Part shown: positions 8,728-17,845 of the stretch, in pieces | Numbering within the stretch: the first letter of the stretch is position 1 | Layout of the letters: each line of letters opens with the position of its first letter | Assembly (NCBI GenBank): GCA_016190375.1 | Contig: JACPQR010000242.1 | Coordinates: 1 to 53,339, forward strand | Reading direction: 5' to 3' | DNA from: Deltaproteobacteria bacterium | Lineage (GTDB): Bacteria > Myxococcota_A > Polyangia > JACPQR01 | DNA length: 53,339 bases | Position numbers and translations under genes: made by a program | Notes under the pieces: generated by a model | What the model saw: only the letters and a program-made list of their open reading frames with translations | What the model was told of the DNA's origin: nothing | The model's database searches: none

Positions 8728-10889
8728 GCGAGATCATCCTCGTAGGCGACCGCTTCTACATCCTCGCGACCTCCTCGCTGGCCGACGACCGCACGACCGT
8801 GCTCAAGCACGGCGACACCTTCGCCGTGTTCGATCGGTTCGGCGACATCTTTCCGGTCGGACCGGGCGCCCAGGGTCTGTACCACGAGGGCACACGCCAC
8901 CTCTCGCGGCTCGTCCTTCGGCTGGGCACCGACAGGCCGCTCCTGTTGAGCTCCACGGTGCACGAGAACAACCTCCTGCACACGGCCGACCTGACGAACC
9001 TCGACATCAGCCTGGGCACGGAGAAGATCCTGTCCCGCGGCGCGCTTCACCTCTTCCGCTCGAAGTTCCTGTGGCACGGCGTCTGTTACGAGCGGTTGCG
9101 TATCAGGAGCTACGGCGACGTCCCCGTCGAGGTGACGCTGAGCCTCGAGGTCGACGCGGACTTCGCCGACATCTTCGAGGTGCGCGGGACGCGCCGTCCG
9201 AAGCGAGGCGACAAGCTCCAGACCGCCGTCGACTCGGACACCGTGACCCTCTCGTACCTCGGCCTCGACGACGCCGTCCGCTCGACCAGCATCGCCGCGA
9301 GCCCTCCGCCGCAGCACATCACGAGCTCCGGCATGTCGTACGACCTGCGGCTCGAGCCGGGCGAAGAAGAGGCGATCTTCTTCTCGTACGCCTGCCAGGC
9401 GACGCATCCGGCCGCCGGCGCGCAGTCGTTCGACCGGGCGCTGCTCGAGGCCGCCTCGGCGTTCGGGAGGCTCGCGGAGCTCGATTGCGTCGTCAGGACC
9501 TCGAACGAGCAGTTCAACGGGCTCCTCGAGCGATCGGTCGCGGACCTGCGGATGATGATGAGCGATACCCCGGGCGGCCTGTACCCCTACGCCGGCGTGC
9601 CCTGGTACTCGACGCCGTTCGGGCGGGACGGGATCATCGCCGCGCTCGAGACCCTGTGGGTCAACCCCGCCATCGCTCGTGGCGTCCTGCGCTTCCTCGC
9701 CGACAACCAGGCGCGCCACGACGACCCGGCGCACGACGCGGAGCCGGGGAAGATCCTCCACGAGCTTCGACGAGGCGAGATGGCCGCGCTCGGCGAGATC
9801 CCCTTCGGCCTCTACTACGGCAGCGTGGACGCCACCCCGCTGTTCGTCATGCTCGCGGGCGCCTACTGGCAGGCGACGGGGGATCGCACGCTGGTCGAGG
9901 AGCTCTGGGAGGCGATCGAGCGCGCGCTCACGTGGATGGACGAGCATGCGGACCTGGACCGCGACGGCTTCGTGGAGTACCTCCGCCGCTCCGAGCAGGG
10001 CCTCGTCCACCAGGGATGGAAGGACTCCCACGACGCCATCTTCCACGCGGACGGCACGCCCGCCGAGGGGCCGATCGCGCTCTCGGAGGTCCAGGGCTAC
10101 GTCTACGCGGCCAAGCTCCAGGCGGCGGCGCTCGCGCGCGTGCTCGGCTACTCGGATCGAGCCGAGGAGCTCGCCCGCCAGGCCAGGCGCCTGCAGCAGC
10201 GCTTCGAGGAGGTCTTCTGGTGCGAGGAGCTCCACACGTACGTGCTCGCCCTGGACGGAAGCAAGCGGGCCTGCCACGTGCGCACGTCCAACGCGGGTCA
10301 CGCCCTCTTCACGGGAATCGCGAGCCCCGAGCACGCGCGGCGCACCGCCGCGACGCTGCTCGGTGAGGACAGCTTCTCCGGCTGGGGCATCCGGACCGTG
10401 GCCCGGACGGAGGCCCGCTACAACCCGATGTCGTACCACAACGGCTCCGTGTGGCCCCACGACAACGCGCTCATCGCCCACGGCATGTCGCGCTACGGCC
10501 TGAGGGACCAGGCGGTCCGGATCCTCTCCGGGATCTTCGACGCGAGCCTCTTCGTCGACCTGCACCGGCTGCCCGAGCTCTTCTGCGGCTTCCCGCGCCG
10601 TCCCGGCGAGGCGCCGACGCTCTACCCCGTCGCCTGCAACCCCCAGGCATGGGCGTCCGGCGCGGTGTTCCTCCTCTTGCAGGCGGCGCTCGGCCTGTCC
10701 ATCGACGCCCCCGGTCGCGAGGTGCGCTTCACGCATCCCGAGCTCCCCGCCTTCCTGAGGGAGGTCGAGATCAGGAACCTGCGCGTGGGTCCCGCGTCGC
10801 TCGACGTGAGGATCCACCGCTTCCCGGAGGCAGTCGGCATAAACGTCCTCAGGCGCGACGGCGCGGTCGACGTCGTGAGCATCAAGTAG
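8724..10889 (+). CDS. Amylo-alpha-1,6-glucosidase / glycogen-debranching-type glycoside hydrolase
   Basis: The 721-residue protein has a beta-rich N-terminal domain (residues 1-250) and an (alpha/alpha)6-barrel C-terminal domain. Characteristic motifs are YSTPFGRDGIIAALETLW near 295, QGWKDSHDAIFHADG near 430, ALSEVQGYVYAA near 452 and YHNGSVWPHDNALIAHGM near 571, which include the acidic residues expected in the active site. The family releases alpha-1,6-linked glucose at branch points of glycogen-like polymers. No signal peptide is visible, so it is probably cytoplasmic. The GTG at 8724 was chosen over 8718 because it gives a GTGA overlap and a GGGAG site six bases upstream. Confidence 0.9.
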   Translation: MSEIILVGDRFYILATSSLADDRTTVLKHGDTFAVFDRFGDIFPVGPGAQGLYHEGTRHLSRLVLRLGTDRPLLLSSTVHENNLLHTADLTNLDISLGTEKILSRGALHLFRSKFLWHGVCYERLRIRSYGDVPVEVTLSLEVDADFADIFEVRGTRRPKRGDKLQTAVDSDTVTLSYLGLDDAVRSTSIAASPPPQHITSSGMSYDLRLEPGEEEAIFFSYACQATHPAAGAQSFDRALLEAASAFGRLAELDCVVRTSNEQFNGLLERSVADLRMMMSDTPGGLYPYAGVPWYSTPFGRDGIIAALETLWVNPAIARGVLRFLADNQARHDDPAHDAEPGKILHELRRGEMAALGEIPFGLYYGSVDATPLFVMLAGAYWQATGDRTLVEELWEAIERALTWMDEHADLDRDGFVEYLRRSEQGLVHQGWKDSHDAIFHADGTPAEGPIALSEVQGYVYAAKLQAAALARVLGYSDRAEELARQARRLQQRFEEVFWCEELHTYVLALDGSKRACHVRTSNAGHALFTGIASPEHARRTAATLLGEDSFSGWGIRTVARTEARYNPMSYHNGSVWPHDNALIAHGMSRYGLRDQAVRILSGIFDASLFVDLHRLPELFCGFPRRPGEAPTLYPVACNPQAWASGAVFLLLQAALGLSIDAPGREVRFTHPELPAFLREVEIRNLRVGPASLDVRIHRFPEAVGINVLRRDGAVDVVSIK

Positions 10890-10920
10890 CGCCGGGCTCG
10901 ATCCGCGCGAGAGCAGCAGA

Positions 10921-12702
10921 CTACTGCAGCGCGCAGGCGTAGGTCACGACGAAGCCGGTCAGGTGGGGGGTCGTGGCGTTGTCGAGCGAGCGCAGCGTGA
11001 GCTCGAACTCGAGGAACGACCCCTCGGGGAGCGGGCCCGGCGGCGATTCGAGGTCGACGGGCGACTCGGTCCACGGCCCGTACCACTCGGCGTCGGCGAG
11101 GCCCTCGCGCGTCGTCGCGGTCCTGGCCCTGAGCTCGACGACGGCTCCCTCGGGTACGTCGCCCTCCCAGTGCGCGGTCTTCCACATCGCGCCCGCTGCG
11201 CCGCAAGCCTCGGCGACGTCCGTGTAGACCCCCTGCGGGAACTGGAGCCTGAGCGAGTGACCGGTGAAGTCGCTGTACGTGTAGGGGCCGTTGCCGACCG
11301 GGAACTCCTGGAAGACGCCGGTGCTCGGATCGAGCTTGGCCGCGCTGCTCGTCTCGCGGGCGATGGTCCAGATGTTCCCCTGGCGGTCGAGATCGACACC
11401 GATGGCCTGCTTGCCGGTGGGCAGGGTGTGCCTCTCGAGGACCGCTCCCGTCTCGGCGTCGACCGAGGTGAGGTTACCCACCGTCCCACCATCCGCGAGG
11501 TGCGAGTGGGCGACCCAGATCCTGTCGTCGTCCGAGGCGACGAGGCCGCGCGTGCGGCCCTGGCCGCCGAGGTCCACCGACAGCCAGCTCCCCGCGTCCG
11601 CCGTCCCTTCGTAGCGGAAGATCGCCTCGCAGGGGTAGCCGCCCGTCCAGACCCGGCCCTGCCCGTCGATGGTGATGCCGTACGTGCCGGTGCAGCCGAC
11701 CGTCGATTGGACCTCCTGGCGGGGGTGGACCGTGCCGTTCGCGAACTCGACGGCGACGATCGCCGGCGGGTTGTTCGGCGCGGCCTGCACGCCGACGTTG
11801 GTGAACCAGACGAGGCCCAGGAGCTTTCCGGCCAGCGCCCCGTACGGGTTGATCGGCAGCTCGACCGTGCGGAGGATCGCGCCATCGTTGCCGTTGACCT
11901 CGTAACCGCGCCGCTCCCCGTTCGTTCCTACCCATGCGTTGCCGCCTGCCGAGACGAACCGGGTGTCCGGCGCCACCGCGAGGGCGCGCGGCATCCCGTT
12001 GAGGCCACCCACGTTCACGGTGTAGAGCACGCACTCGTCATCGCCGACGATCTCGCCCGGCTCGACGGTCCCGCTGTCGTTGGCGTCGCGCGAGGTGTCG
12101 ATCACGCCGTTGCCGTTGCGATCGACGCAGTCCTCGATGCGGTTGGCGATCTTCGTCAGCGTACCCTGGTTGCCGAACGCGCGGTTGGCCACGAAGCAAT
12201 CCCGGCGGAAGTCGATGGAGGTCCGCGAGGGGCAGTTGCCGGCGCTTCCGTAGTTGCAGGGCTCGTTCCACGGGCGGGCGTCGTTTCCACCCGCGATCGC
12301 CGAGGGATAGCGGGCCAGCTCGCGACCCGTGCGGGCGTCGAGCTTCGAGACCGTGCCCTCTTCCGCGTTGGCGGTCCAGACGTTGTCGTCCGCGAGCTCG
12401 TCCTCGCCGAGCGTCAGCGCCCCGTTCTCGTCGATCACCAGGCCGTCGGCCTGCTCCGGGCTCCACGGGTCGCCGAACGCCCGGAAGTCGCAATCGGCGT
12501 TGAGGTTGGGGTCGGCGTCGTTGCAGTCGACCCCTTGCTCGCATCCGACTCCGAACCCGTCCTCGTCCGCGTCGGTGCAGCCGCCGGTGACGTCGTCACG
12601 TCCATCGCCGCCGCCACCGCCACCACCGGGGCCCGTGACCCCGATGTCCCCGTCGGAACAGCCCAGCGCGCCCACCAGCAACCAGAGTGAGAACCGCTTC
12701 AT
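10921..12702 (-). CDS. Beta-propeller-type lipoprotein (paralogue of the one at 25219-27390)
   Basis: The 593-residue protein has a short signal peptide with lipobox LVGALGC, a Gly/Asp linker with a calcium-loop-like segment (CTDADEDGFGVGCEQGVDC), then repeated blades: NVWTANAEEGTVSKLDARTG, GRVWTGGYPCEAIFRYEG, DRIWVAHSHL and GNIWTIARE. Repeated x-V/I-W-T/V units read like NHL or streptogramin-lyase-type propellers. The final 110 residues form a separate beta domain (LEFELTLRSLDNATTPHLTG). It is probably attached to the outer membrane; the ligand is unknown. It is convergent with the debranching enzyme. Confidence 0.7.
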   Translation of the reverse strand: MKRFSLWLLVGALGCSDGDIGVTGPGGGGGGGDGRDDVTGGCTDADEDGFGVGCEQGVDCNDADPNLNADCDFRAFGDPWSPEQADGLVIDENGALTLGEDELADDNVWTANAEEGTVSKLDARTGRELARYPSAIAGGNDARPWNEPCNYGSAGNCPSRTSIDFRRDCFVANRAFGNQGTLTKIANRIEDCVDRNGNGVIDTSRDANDSGTVEPGEIVGDDECVLYTVNVGGLNGMPRALAVAPDTRFVSAGGNAWVGTNGERRGYEVNGNDGAILRTVELPINPYGALAGKLLGLVWFTNVGVQAAPNNPPAIVAVEFANGTVHPRQEVQSTVGCTGTYGITIDGQGRVWTGGYPCEAIFRYEGTADAGSWLSVDLGGQGRTRGLVASDDDRIWVAHSHLADGGTVGNLTSVDAETGAVLERHTLPTGKQAIGVDLDRQGNIWTIARETSSAAKLDPSTGVFQEFPVGNGPYTYSDFTGHSLRLQFPQGVYTDVAEACGAAGAMWKTAHWEGDVPEGAVVELRARTATTREGLADAEWYGPWTESPVDLESPPGPLPEGSFLEFELTLRSLDNATTPHLTGFVVTYACALQ

Positions 12703-13048
12703 GCGGCGGGTTGCAAGCAACCGCCATGCCCGATGCGCCACCGGTCTGGACCGCAAAAACGCGGGCCAGAGCGAGGATCCGCGCCGCTCGGCCCCCCGCA
12801 CTGTCCACGGCGAACTTCAACTGCTGGGGTCTGGAACTGAGAGCGCTCCCTGCTCTGGTCGGGCCGAGCAAGCGACGGCGGTCGAGGTCGCGGTCGCGGT
12901 CGCCGTCGGACCACCCAACGGGTGCGATCCTGGAAACGGCCATCACGAGACGATCCGCAGAGCTGGCCGCCGCCCCGGCCCGTTACGTCGGGATCAGGGG
13001 CCGTCCTGGTAGGTCGACAAAGCGTACCCAGTAGGTAATAATTGTCGC
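12703..13048. other. Divergent intergenic region
   Basis: This 346-base region separates the propeller lipoprotein and the DUF4143 ATPase. It holds a run of GGTCGCGGTCGC-type hexamers at about 12878-12910, an imperfect hairpin just upstream of the lipoprotein start (12704-12724), and near its right end a short A/T-richer stretch with promoter-like boxes. I see no gene in it. Confidence 0.5.
13014..13042 (+). promoter_or_regulatory. Candidate promoter of the DUF4143 ATPase
   Basis: TCGACA (13014-13019) and AATAAT (13037-13042) are separated by 17 bases and look like -35 and -10 boxes. The -10 ends only six bases before the ATG at 13049, so transcription would begin at or near the start codon. 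The local A/T content stands out in this GC-rich window. Confidence 0.35.
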
Positions 13049-14245
13049 ATGTGGATCCCGCGCACCTCCGGGGCGGCGATCACGAAGATCGCGCGGCAGT
13101 TCCCGGTCGTCGTCCTCACGGGGGCGCGCCAGGTGGGCAAGACCACGCTGTCGCGCGCCCTCTTTCCGAAGCATGCCTACGTGTCGCTCGACCTGCCGAG
13201 CTTGGCTGAGCTGGCCGAGACCTCGCCGGCGGACTTTCTCGCGCGGTTTCCGCCGCCCGTCGTCATCGACGAGGTGCAGTACGCGCCGGCGGTCTTCAGG
13301 CACATCAAGGCCAGAGTCGACGCGGAGCGCCACGAGATGGGACGTTTCGTCCTCACCGGATCGCAGCGCTTCGTGCTCATGCAGGCCGTCAGCGAGAGCC
13401 TGGCCGGCCGGGCCGCCGTGATCGAGCTCGAGACGTTCGACTGGGAGGAGATGGCCCGCGCGGGCGGATCGCTGGCGCGGGTCGAGGAGCTCACTGCGGT
13501 TCTCGTCCGTGGCGGGTTCCCCGAGCTGTGGCGCAATCCCGAGATGGACGCCGACGCGTTCTTCTCGTCGTATCTCGCGACCTACCTCGAGCGAGACGTT
13601 CGCCAGATCCTCAACGTCGCGAGCCTGAGGGACTTCGAACGGTTCATCCGCGCCTGCGCGGCGCGTAACGCCCAGCTCCTCGACAAGTCGAGCGTCGGGT
13701 CGGACGTGGGCGTCAGCGCCAAGGCCGTGTCCTCCTGGCTCAACGTGCTGCAAGCATCCGACCAGGTCGCGCTCCTGGAGCCTTGGTTCGCAAACTGGGG
13801 CAAGCGACTCGTCAAGACGCCCAAGCTCTACTTCAAGGACACGGGCCTTCTGTGCTTCCTGCTGGGCCTGACCGGCAAGTCGCTCGTTCGCTCGCCTTTC
13901 CTCGGTCCCGTCTGGGAGACGGCCGTCTTCGGCGAGCTCCGGAGGCGAGCCGCCCGGCAGGGCCGCAGGTCCCTCTGGTTCTACCGAGACGTGCAGGGCC
14001 GCGAGGTCGACTTCCTGCTCCTCGGAGGCGGCCGACCGTCGCTCGTCGAGTGCAAGTGGACCGACGTGCCGCAGCCGTCCGACGGTAGAACGATCCGCGA
14101 GGTGATGGCCCTCGCCGAGGCGCGCCGCACGGCAGAGCTGGCCCGGTCGCGCGGATTCGTGATCTGCCGTACACCTCACCCGCATCCGCTCGGGCCTGAG
14201 GTCACGGGCATCGGCCCCGGGGACATGGATCGGCTGTTCGCGTGA
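13049..14245 (+). CDS. AAA_14 / DUF4143 family ATPase
   Basis: The 398-residue protein begins MWIPRTSGAAITKIARQFPV, typical of this family. It has Walker A GARQVGKTTL (residues 26-35), a Walker B-like VVIDEVQYAP and sensor-like FVLTGSQRF. The C-terminal DUF4143 domain starts near 155 (LVRGGFPELW, SYLATYLERDVRQI) and ends in a PD-(D/E)XK-like core (WETAVFGELRR, EVDFLLL, LVECKW). These ATPases are widespread, often near mobile or defence genes, and their cellular role is largely unknown. The neighbourhood does not assign one here. Confidence 0.85.
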   Translation: MWIPRTSGAAITKIARQFPVVVLTGARQVGKTTLSRALFPKHAYVSLDLPSLAELAETSPADFLARFPPPVVIDEVQYAPAVFRHIKARVDAERHEMGRFVLTGSQRFVLMQAVSESLAGRAAVIELETFDWEEMARAGGSLARVEELTAVLVRGGFPELWRNPEMDADAFFSSYLATYLERDVRQILNVASLRDFERFIRACAARNAQLLDKSSVGSDVGVSAKAVSSWLNVLQASDQVALLEPWFANWGKRLVKTPKLYFKDTGLLCFLLGLTGKSLVRSPFLGPVWETAVFGELRRRAARQGRRSLWFYRDVQGREVDFLLLGGGRPSLVECKWTDVPQPSDGRTIREVMALAEARRTAELARSRGFVICRTPHPHPLGPEVTGIGPGDMDRLFA

Positions 14246-14340
14246 CCGCGAGGCGGCTACGCTCGGTGCGGGCGCGGGTCCGTGGGTTCACCTGTCGATG
14301 GCACCGCGCCGGGGCACGTGAGCGGTCGAGGTCCCGAGCA

Positions 14341-15924
14341 TCAAGCTGCGCCGGACTCGATCTTCAGGTAACGAATCTGGTCGTCGTACAGGCGCAGGAA
14401 GACCTCGAAGCGCCTGGCGTGCATCTCGGCCCGCTCGGGTCGCGGCCGGACGACCCGCACGCGCGCGCCCATGACGCGCATGGCCTCTTCGACGCTGCCG
14501 TGCGCTCCGGCGGCGACCGACGCCAGCATGGCCGCGCCCAGGAGCATCGCGTCGGGCTCGCGGACGACGCCGACGTCCATCCCCAGGACGTCCGCGTGCT
14601 CCGCGACCCACCGCGGGTTCTTCGCGCCACCGCCGCAGAGCCGTACGGCCCGCAGCCGGTGGCCGTGCGCGTTCATCGTCTCGATGATGTGCCGCGTCCC
14701 GTAGGCGAGCGCCTGCACGGAGGCGGCGTACAGACGCGCGAGGCCCTCGAGCGACGAGTCGAGCCCGAGCCCGTGGATCGCGCCCCGAGCGTGCGGGTCG
14801 GCGCGGGGCGAGCGGTTGCCGTGGAAGTAGGGCAGGACGTGCAGGCCACGGGTCAGCGCCGGCCCCTCGGTCGCTTCGAGGCGCGAAGCGATCTCCTCGA
14901 GGCGAGCGAAGGGATCCGAGCCGAGCTCGGCACCGCGCGCATGGGAGGCGGCGAGATGATCGAGGAGCGCTCCGGCGGCGCCCTGACCTCCCTCGGAGAG
15001 CCACATGCCCGGGACCATCGCGCCCAGGTAGGGCCCCCACACGCCGGGAACGAAGCGCGGCGCCGGCGACACGGCCATGTGGCACGCGCTGGTCCCGGCG
15101 ATGATCGCGAGCTCTTCGTCGAGCTTGCCCGCGCTTGCGAGCGTGCCCAGCCCACCGGCGTGTGCATCGATGATCCCGATTCCGACCGCCGCCCGCGTGG
15201 TCAGGCCCAGGTGCGCCGCGGCCGCGGCCGTCACGTTGCCCGCGGATGCGCCGAGCGGCGCGACACGCAACCCGGCACGGCCCTCTTCGAGCACGGCCTC
15301 GATGCCGGCCGCGCGGTACAGCTCGCGATCGAAGCGCTCCTCGGGCGCCAGGTACCCCCACTTGCAGGTGACGGTGCAGACGCTTCGCGGATCGTCGCCC
15401 GATGCCCGGTAGACGAGGAAGTCGGCGAGGTCGAGGGCCTTGCCGATGCGGGCGAAGGTGCCGGGTAGCCTCTCGGCCATCCACGCGAGCTTCGGCGCCT
15501 CCATCTCGGGCGACAGGCGTCCGCCGGCGTACCGGAGCGCCTCCGCGCCGGTGGCCGACAGTCGATCGGCCTGCTCGGTCGCGCGGTGGTCCATCCAGAC
15601 GATCACGTTGCGCTCGGGCGATCCCTCCGGATCGACCGACAGCGGGAAGCCCTTCATGTCGAGGAGCACGAGCGAGCAGGTCGCGTCGAACCCGATCCCG
15701 AGGACGCGCTCCGGCGCCACGGCGGCCACCGACATCGCCTCGCGAACGGCCTTGCCTGCGGCGCTCCAGATCTCCTCCGAGCTCTGCTCCGCGAAGTCGG
15801 GCCTCGGTCGATGCAGCGTCACGGGCGAGACGGCCGTCGCGAGGCAACGCCCGGCCCCATCGAACACGCCCGCACGGACCGAGAGCGTCCCGGCGTCGAC
15901 GCCGACGAACAGATCGCCTTCCAT
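14341..15924 (-). CDS. FGGY-family carbohydrate kinase (ribulokinase-like)
   Basis: The 527-residue protein has the FGGY fold: N-terminal phosphate motif GVDAGTLSVRAGVFD, the substrate-binding WMDHRATEQADRL near 130, a putative catalytic Asp in GIGIIDAHAGGLG, GTSACHMAVS near 281 and the adenosine motif CGGGAKNPRWVAEHADVLG near 437. WMDHRA is typical of ribulokinases and D-ribulokinase-like members, so a ketopentose or related ketose is the likely substrate. It would phosphorylate the sugar with ATP in the cytoplasm. It stands alone here; a sugar ABC transporter and an L-fucose-isomerase-like enzyme lie about 28-32 kb away. Confidence 0.85.
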   Translation of the reverse strand: MEGDLFVGVDAGTLSVRAGVFDGAGRCLATAVSPVTLHRPRPDFAEQSSEEIWSAAGKAVREAMSVAAVAPERVLGIGFDATCSLVLLDMKGFPLSVDPEGSPERNVIVWMDHRATEQADRLSATGAEALRYAGGRLSPEMEAPKLAWMAERLPGTFARIGKALDLADFLVYRASGDDPRSVCTVTCKWGYLAPEERFDRELYRAAGIEAVLEEGRAGLRVAPLGASAGNVTAAAAAHLGLTTRAAVGIGIIDAHAGGLGTLASAGKLDEELAIIAGTSACHMAVSPAPRFVPGVWGPYLGAMVPGMWLSEGGQGAAGALLDHLAASHARGAELGSDPFARLEEIASRLEATEGPALTRGLHVLPYFHGNRSPRADPHARGAIHGLGLDSSLEGLARLYAASVQALAYGTRHIIETMNAHGHRLRAVRLCGGGAKNPRWVAEHADVLGMDVGVVREPDAMLLGAAMLASVAAGAHGSVEEAMRVMGARVRVVRPRPERAEMHARRFEVFLRLYDDQIRYLKIESGAA

Positions 15925-15948
15925 GCGGCGGCAGTCTACTGCGAGTCG

Positions 15949-16137
15949 CTACGGCTTGAGCCCGGCGTCGCGAAGAATCTTGTGGAAGAGCCCCGTGCCC
16001 ATCTCCTGCTTCCAGTGACGAGGGATCATGATGCGACGACCCGTCGCATCCTCGTAGAGGTCGTGCCGCTTTCGGTGCTCGCGAAGCTGGAAGCCAGCCT
16101 CGGTGAGCAAGCGCACCAGCTCGGCGACCGTCGGCAC
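15949..16137 (-). CDS. hicA: HicA-type mRNA interferase toxin
   Basis: The 62-residue protein has the HicA double-stranded-RNA-binding-like pattern: VRLLTEAGFQLREHRKRHDL with the catalytic-type His, IMIPRH, then GTGLFHKILRDAGLKP. HicA degrades mRNA when not bound by HicB. Its start is 2 bases after the hicB stop, so they are co-translated. The antitoxin comes first, the reverse of the most common order but well known for this family. Confidence 0.85.
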   Translation of the reverse strand: MPTVAELVRLLTEAGFQLREHRKRHDLYEDATGRRIMIPRHWKQEMGTGLFHKILRDAGLKP

Positions 16138-16139
16138 CC

Positions 16140-16367
16140 TTATGCCGCCACGTCGGCGAACCGCACCTCCGCTGCGTCGGCCGCGGGCTCGGGCACCGGT
16201 TCTCCCCGCTCTCCGAGCATCGCGAGGCAGTCCTCGAGCGCCTGGGCGGCGTCCGAGAGCGCCTCGTCACTGGTGTCGCCGCGCCCGTACACTCCGGGGA
16301 CGTCGGGGACGAACGCCCAGTGCTCCGTGCCCTCCCGAACGACGACTATGGCGTAGCGGCGAACCAT
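16140..16367 (-). CDS. hicB: HicB-type antitoxin
   Basis: The 75-residue protein has the partly degraded RNase H-like HicB fold: YAIVVVREGTEHWAFVPDVP then GVYGRGDTSDEALSDAAQAL. It lacks a C-terminal DNA-binding domain (the tail is Pro/Glu/Ala-rich), so self-repression would need another mechanism or a partner. It lies directly upstream of the HicA gene. Confidence 0.85.
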   Translation of the reverse strand: MVRRYAIVVVREGTEHWAFVPDVPGVYGRGDTSDEALSDAAQALEDCLAMLGERGEPVPEPAADAAEVRFADVAA

Positions 16368-16497
16368 GAAGTCACTCTACGCCGCTCAGATCGAGCGGGC
16401 AAGCCGAGGGCGGCTGGCGGGGCAGCTCCGCGGACGGCGTGCGATCCCCGTGACCTTGTGCTATCGATAGCGCGGCCTCGTGGGGTCTTCCGTTGTC

Positions 16498-17184
16498 ATG
16501 CGCGTCGTGATCACAGGGGCAAGCCGGGGAATCGGGCGAGAGTTTGCGCGGCAGTTTCTTGCGCGCGGCGAGACCGTGGAGGCCGCGGTACGCAGCCCCG
16601 AGAATGCCCGGCTCCAAGAGCTCGCGTCCGAACGAGGCGTACTGCGCCTTCAGTCTTGCGACGTGGCGAGCGACCAGAACGTTCGCACCTTCGCGGACAG
16701 CCTCGAGCCGGGCCCGGTCGACCTGCTCATCAACAACGCAGGAATCCGCAAACCCGAGAGTATTGGACTGGACGATCTCGATTTGGACGATGTCGCGGAA
16801 ACCATCCAGGTCAACGCCATTGCCGCGCTCCGGGTCACGCGGGCGCTACTCGCCCGCATCCGTGAGAGCCATATCCGCAAGATCGTGAGCATCTCCTCTG
16901 GGCTGGGCTCGATTGGCGATAACACGTCGGGCGGCGGCTGCGCATATCGGATGTCAAAGGCCGCGCTCAACATGGCGACCCGCTCCATGGCCGTCGATCT
17001 CGCCCGCGACCGCATCATCTGCGTCGTAATAAACCCGGGTTGGGTCAAGACCGACATGGGCGGCCCGGAGGCGCCGCTGACGGTCCACGAGTCGGTCTCG
17101 GCCATGCTTCGCGTCATCGACGCGCTAAAGCCCGAGCAAAGCGGCACGTTCTTGGATTGCCGCGGCGGGACCTATCCCTGGTAG
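16498..17184 (+). CDS. Short-chain dehydrogenase/reductase (SDR)
   Basis: The 228-residue protein has the SDR signature in full: TGASRGIG (6-13) for NAD(P) binding, LLINNAGIRK (77-86), the catalytic Ser in SISSGLGS (about 134) and Y150-x3-K154 in AYRMSKAALNMA. The length and single-domain form fit classical SDRs similar to C-factor/CsgA-like reductases. The substrate is not predictable. An alternative GTG lies six codons upstream. Confidence 0.9.
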   Translation: MRVVITGASRGIGREFARQFLARGETVEAAVRSPENARLQELASERGVLRLQSCDVASDQNVRTFADSLEPGPVDLLINNAGIRKPESIGLDDLDLDDVAETIQVNAIAALRVTRALLARIRESHIRKIVSISSGLGSIGDNTSGGGCAYRMSKAALNMATRSMAVDLARDRIICVVINPGWVKTDMGGPEAPLTVHESVSAMLRVIDALKPEQSGTFLDCRGGTYPW

Positions 17185-17262
17185 GCGGGCGTTGCCGGTC
17201 GCCGGGCGTTCCGGCCCAAGGAGTAGGGTCTGCCAGTGGCAGCGTGCTAAGCTCGAGCAGAG

Positions 17263-17565
17263 ATGAGCCCAACCGATCTCACGGTCGAGATCCTCAGAGA
17301 GATCCGCGACGAGATTCGCACGACTAACCAGCGGCTCGACATGACGAACCAGCGGCTCGACATGACGAACCAGCGGCTCGACCAGAGCAACCAGCGCCTG
17401 GACAACGTGGAGCATGCGCTCCTCGACCTCGCGGAGCAGCAGAGGTTCGTGGTCAGGTACATGAAGGCCCTGTCGGAGCGTGATTCCCGACTCGATGCGG
17501 ACTTCCTCGATCTCCGGGCGCGCGTGGACGCGCTCGAATCCAAGGTGTTCGGGCGGGAGACCTGA
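17263..17565 (+). CDS. Small coiled-coil protein with heptad repeats
   Basis: The 100-residue protein is almost entirely helical: ILREIRDEIRTTNQRLD, followed by near-identical heptads (TNQRLDM), then a second helix (QRFVVRYMKALSERDSRLDA, RARVDALESKV). It has no signal peptide or membrane segment and is probably an oligomerising cytoplasmic protein. The heptads are written as 21-base DNA repeats, so the coil may have expanded by slippage. The function is not recognised. Confidence 0.6.
   Translation: MSPTDLTVEILREIRDEIRTTNQRLDMTNQRLDMTNQRLDQSNQRLDNVEHALLDLAEQQRFVVRYMKALSERDSRLDADFLDLRARVDALESKVFGRET
17320..17403. repeat. Four tandem 21-bp coding repeats
   Basis: Units at 17341-17361 and 17362-17382 are identical, and the flanking units 17320-17340 and 17383-17403 are diverged copies. 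Each encodes one coiled-coil heptad. Confidence 0.8.
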
Positions 17566-17596
17566 GCGCAAGCTGCACCGACTGTTCGATGCATTC

Positions 17597-17722
17597 ATGC
17601 AAGCAGACGGCTTCGACGGACATCTCGCCAAGCCGCCCGACCTGGCACGGCTGAACGAGCTCATGCAGAGCCTGCCGGGTCGCGAGCGCCGGCCGTCCGG
17701 AGGTGGTCTGGAAGCGGAGTGA
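17597..17722 (+). CDS. Possible 41-residue small protein
   Basis: A short frame (MQADGFDGHLAKPPDLARLN onward, TGA at 17720-17722) follows the coiled-coil gene and is itself followed by a strong bidirectional terminator. The composition is plausible for coding, but there is no clear ribosome binding site and no recognised family, so it may be untranslated. Confidence 0.2.
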   Translation: MQADGFDGHLAKPPDLARLNELMQSLPGRERRPSGGGLEAE

Positions 17723-17741
17723 CGCGGTCGCCCGGAGGTTG

Positions 17742-17809
17742 AACAGGAAGGCGGGAAGGTAGGAAGACCGGATCGAGGGTTTTCCTTCCTGTCTTCCCGC
17801 CTTCCTGTT
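17742..17809. terminator. Bidirectional terminator-like hairpin
   Basis: Arms 17742-17758 and 17793-17809 are exact reverse complements over 17 bases, and pairing partly continues inward. It lies between rightward genes and the leftward MYXO-CTERM gene ending at 17846. Such a stem would serve both strands. Confidence 0.65.
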
Positions 17810-17845
17810 GATTCCCCTCGTGCTCGCCGCGCCTCGCTCGACCCG

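Noticed and set aside
17320..17403. 21-bp repeats as an iteron origin or CRISPR
   Set aside because: They lie inside a coding frame and encode coiled-coil heptads.
17723..17845. Inverted repeat as an attachment site or transposon end
   Set aside because: It lies between convergent gene ends with no integrase nearby; a bidirectional terminator explains it better.
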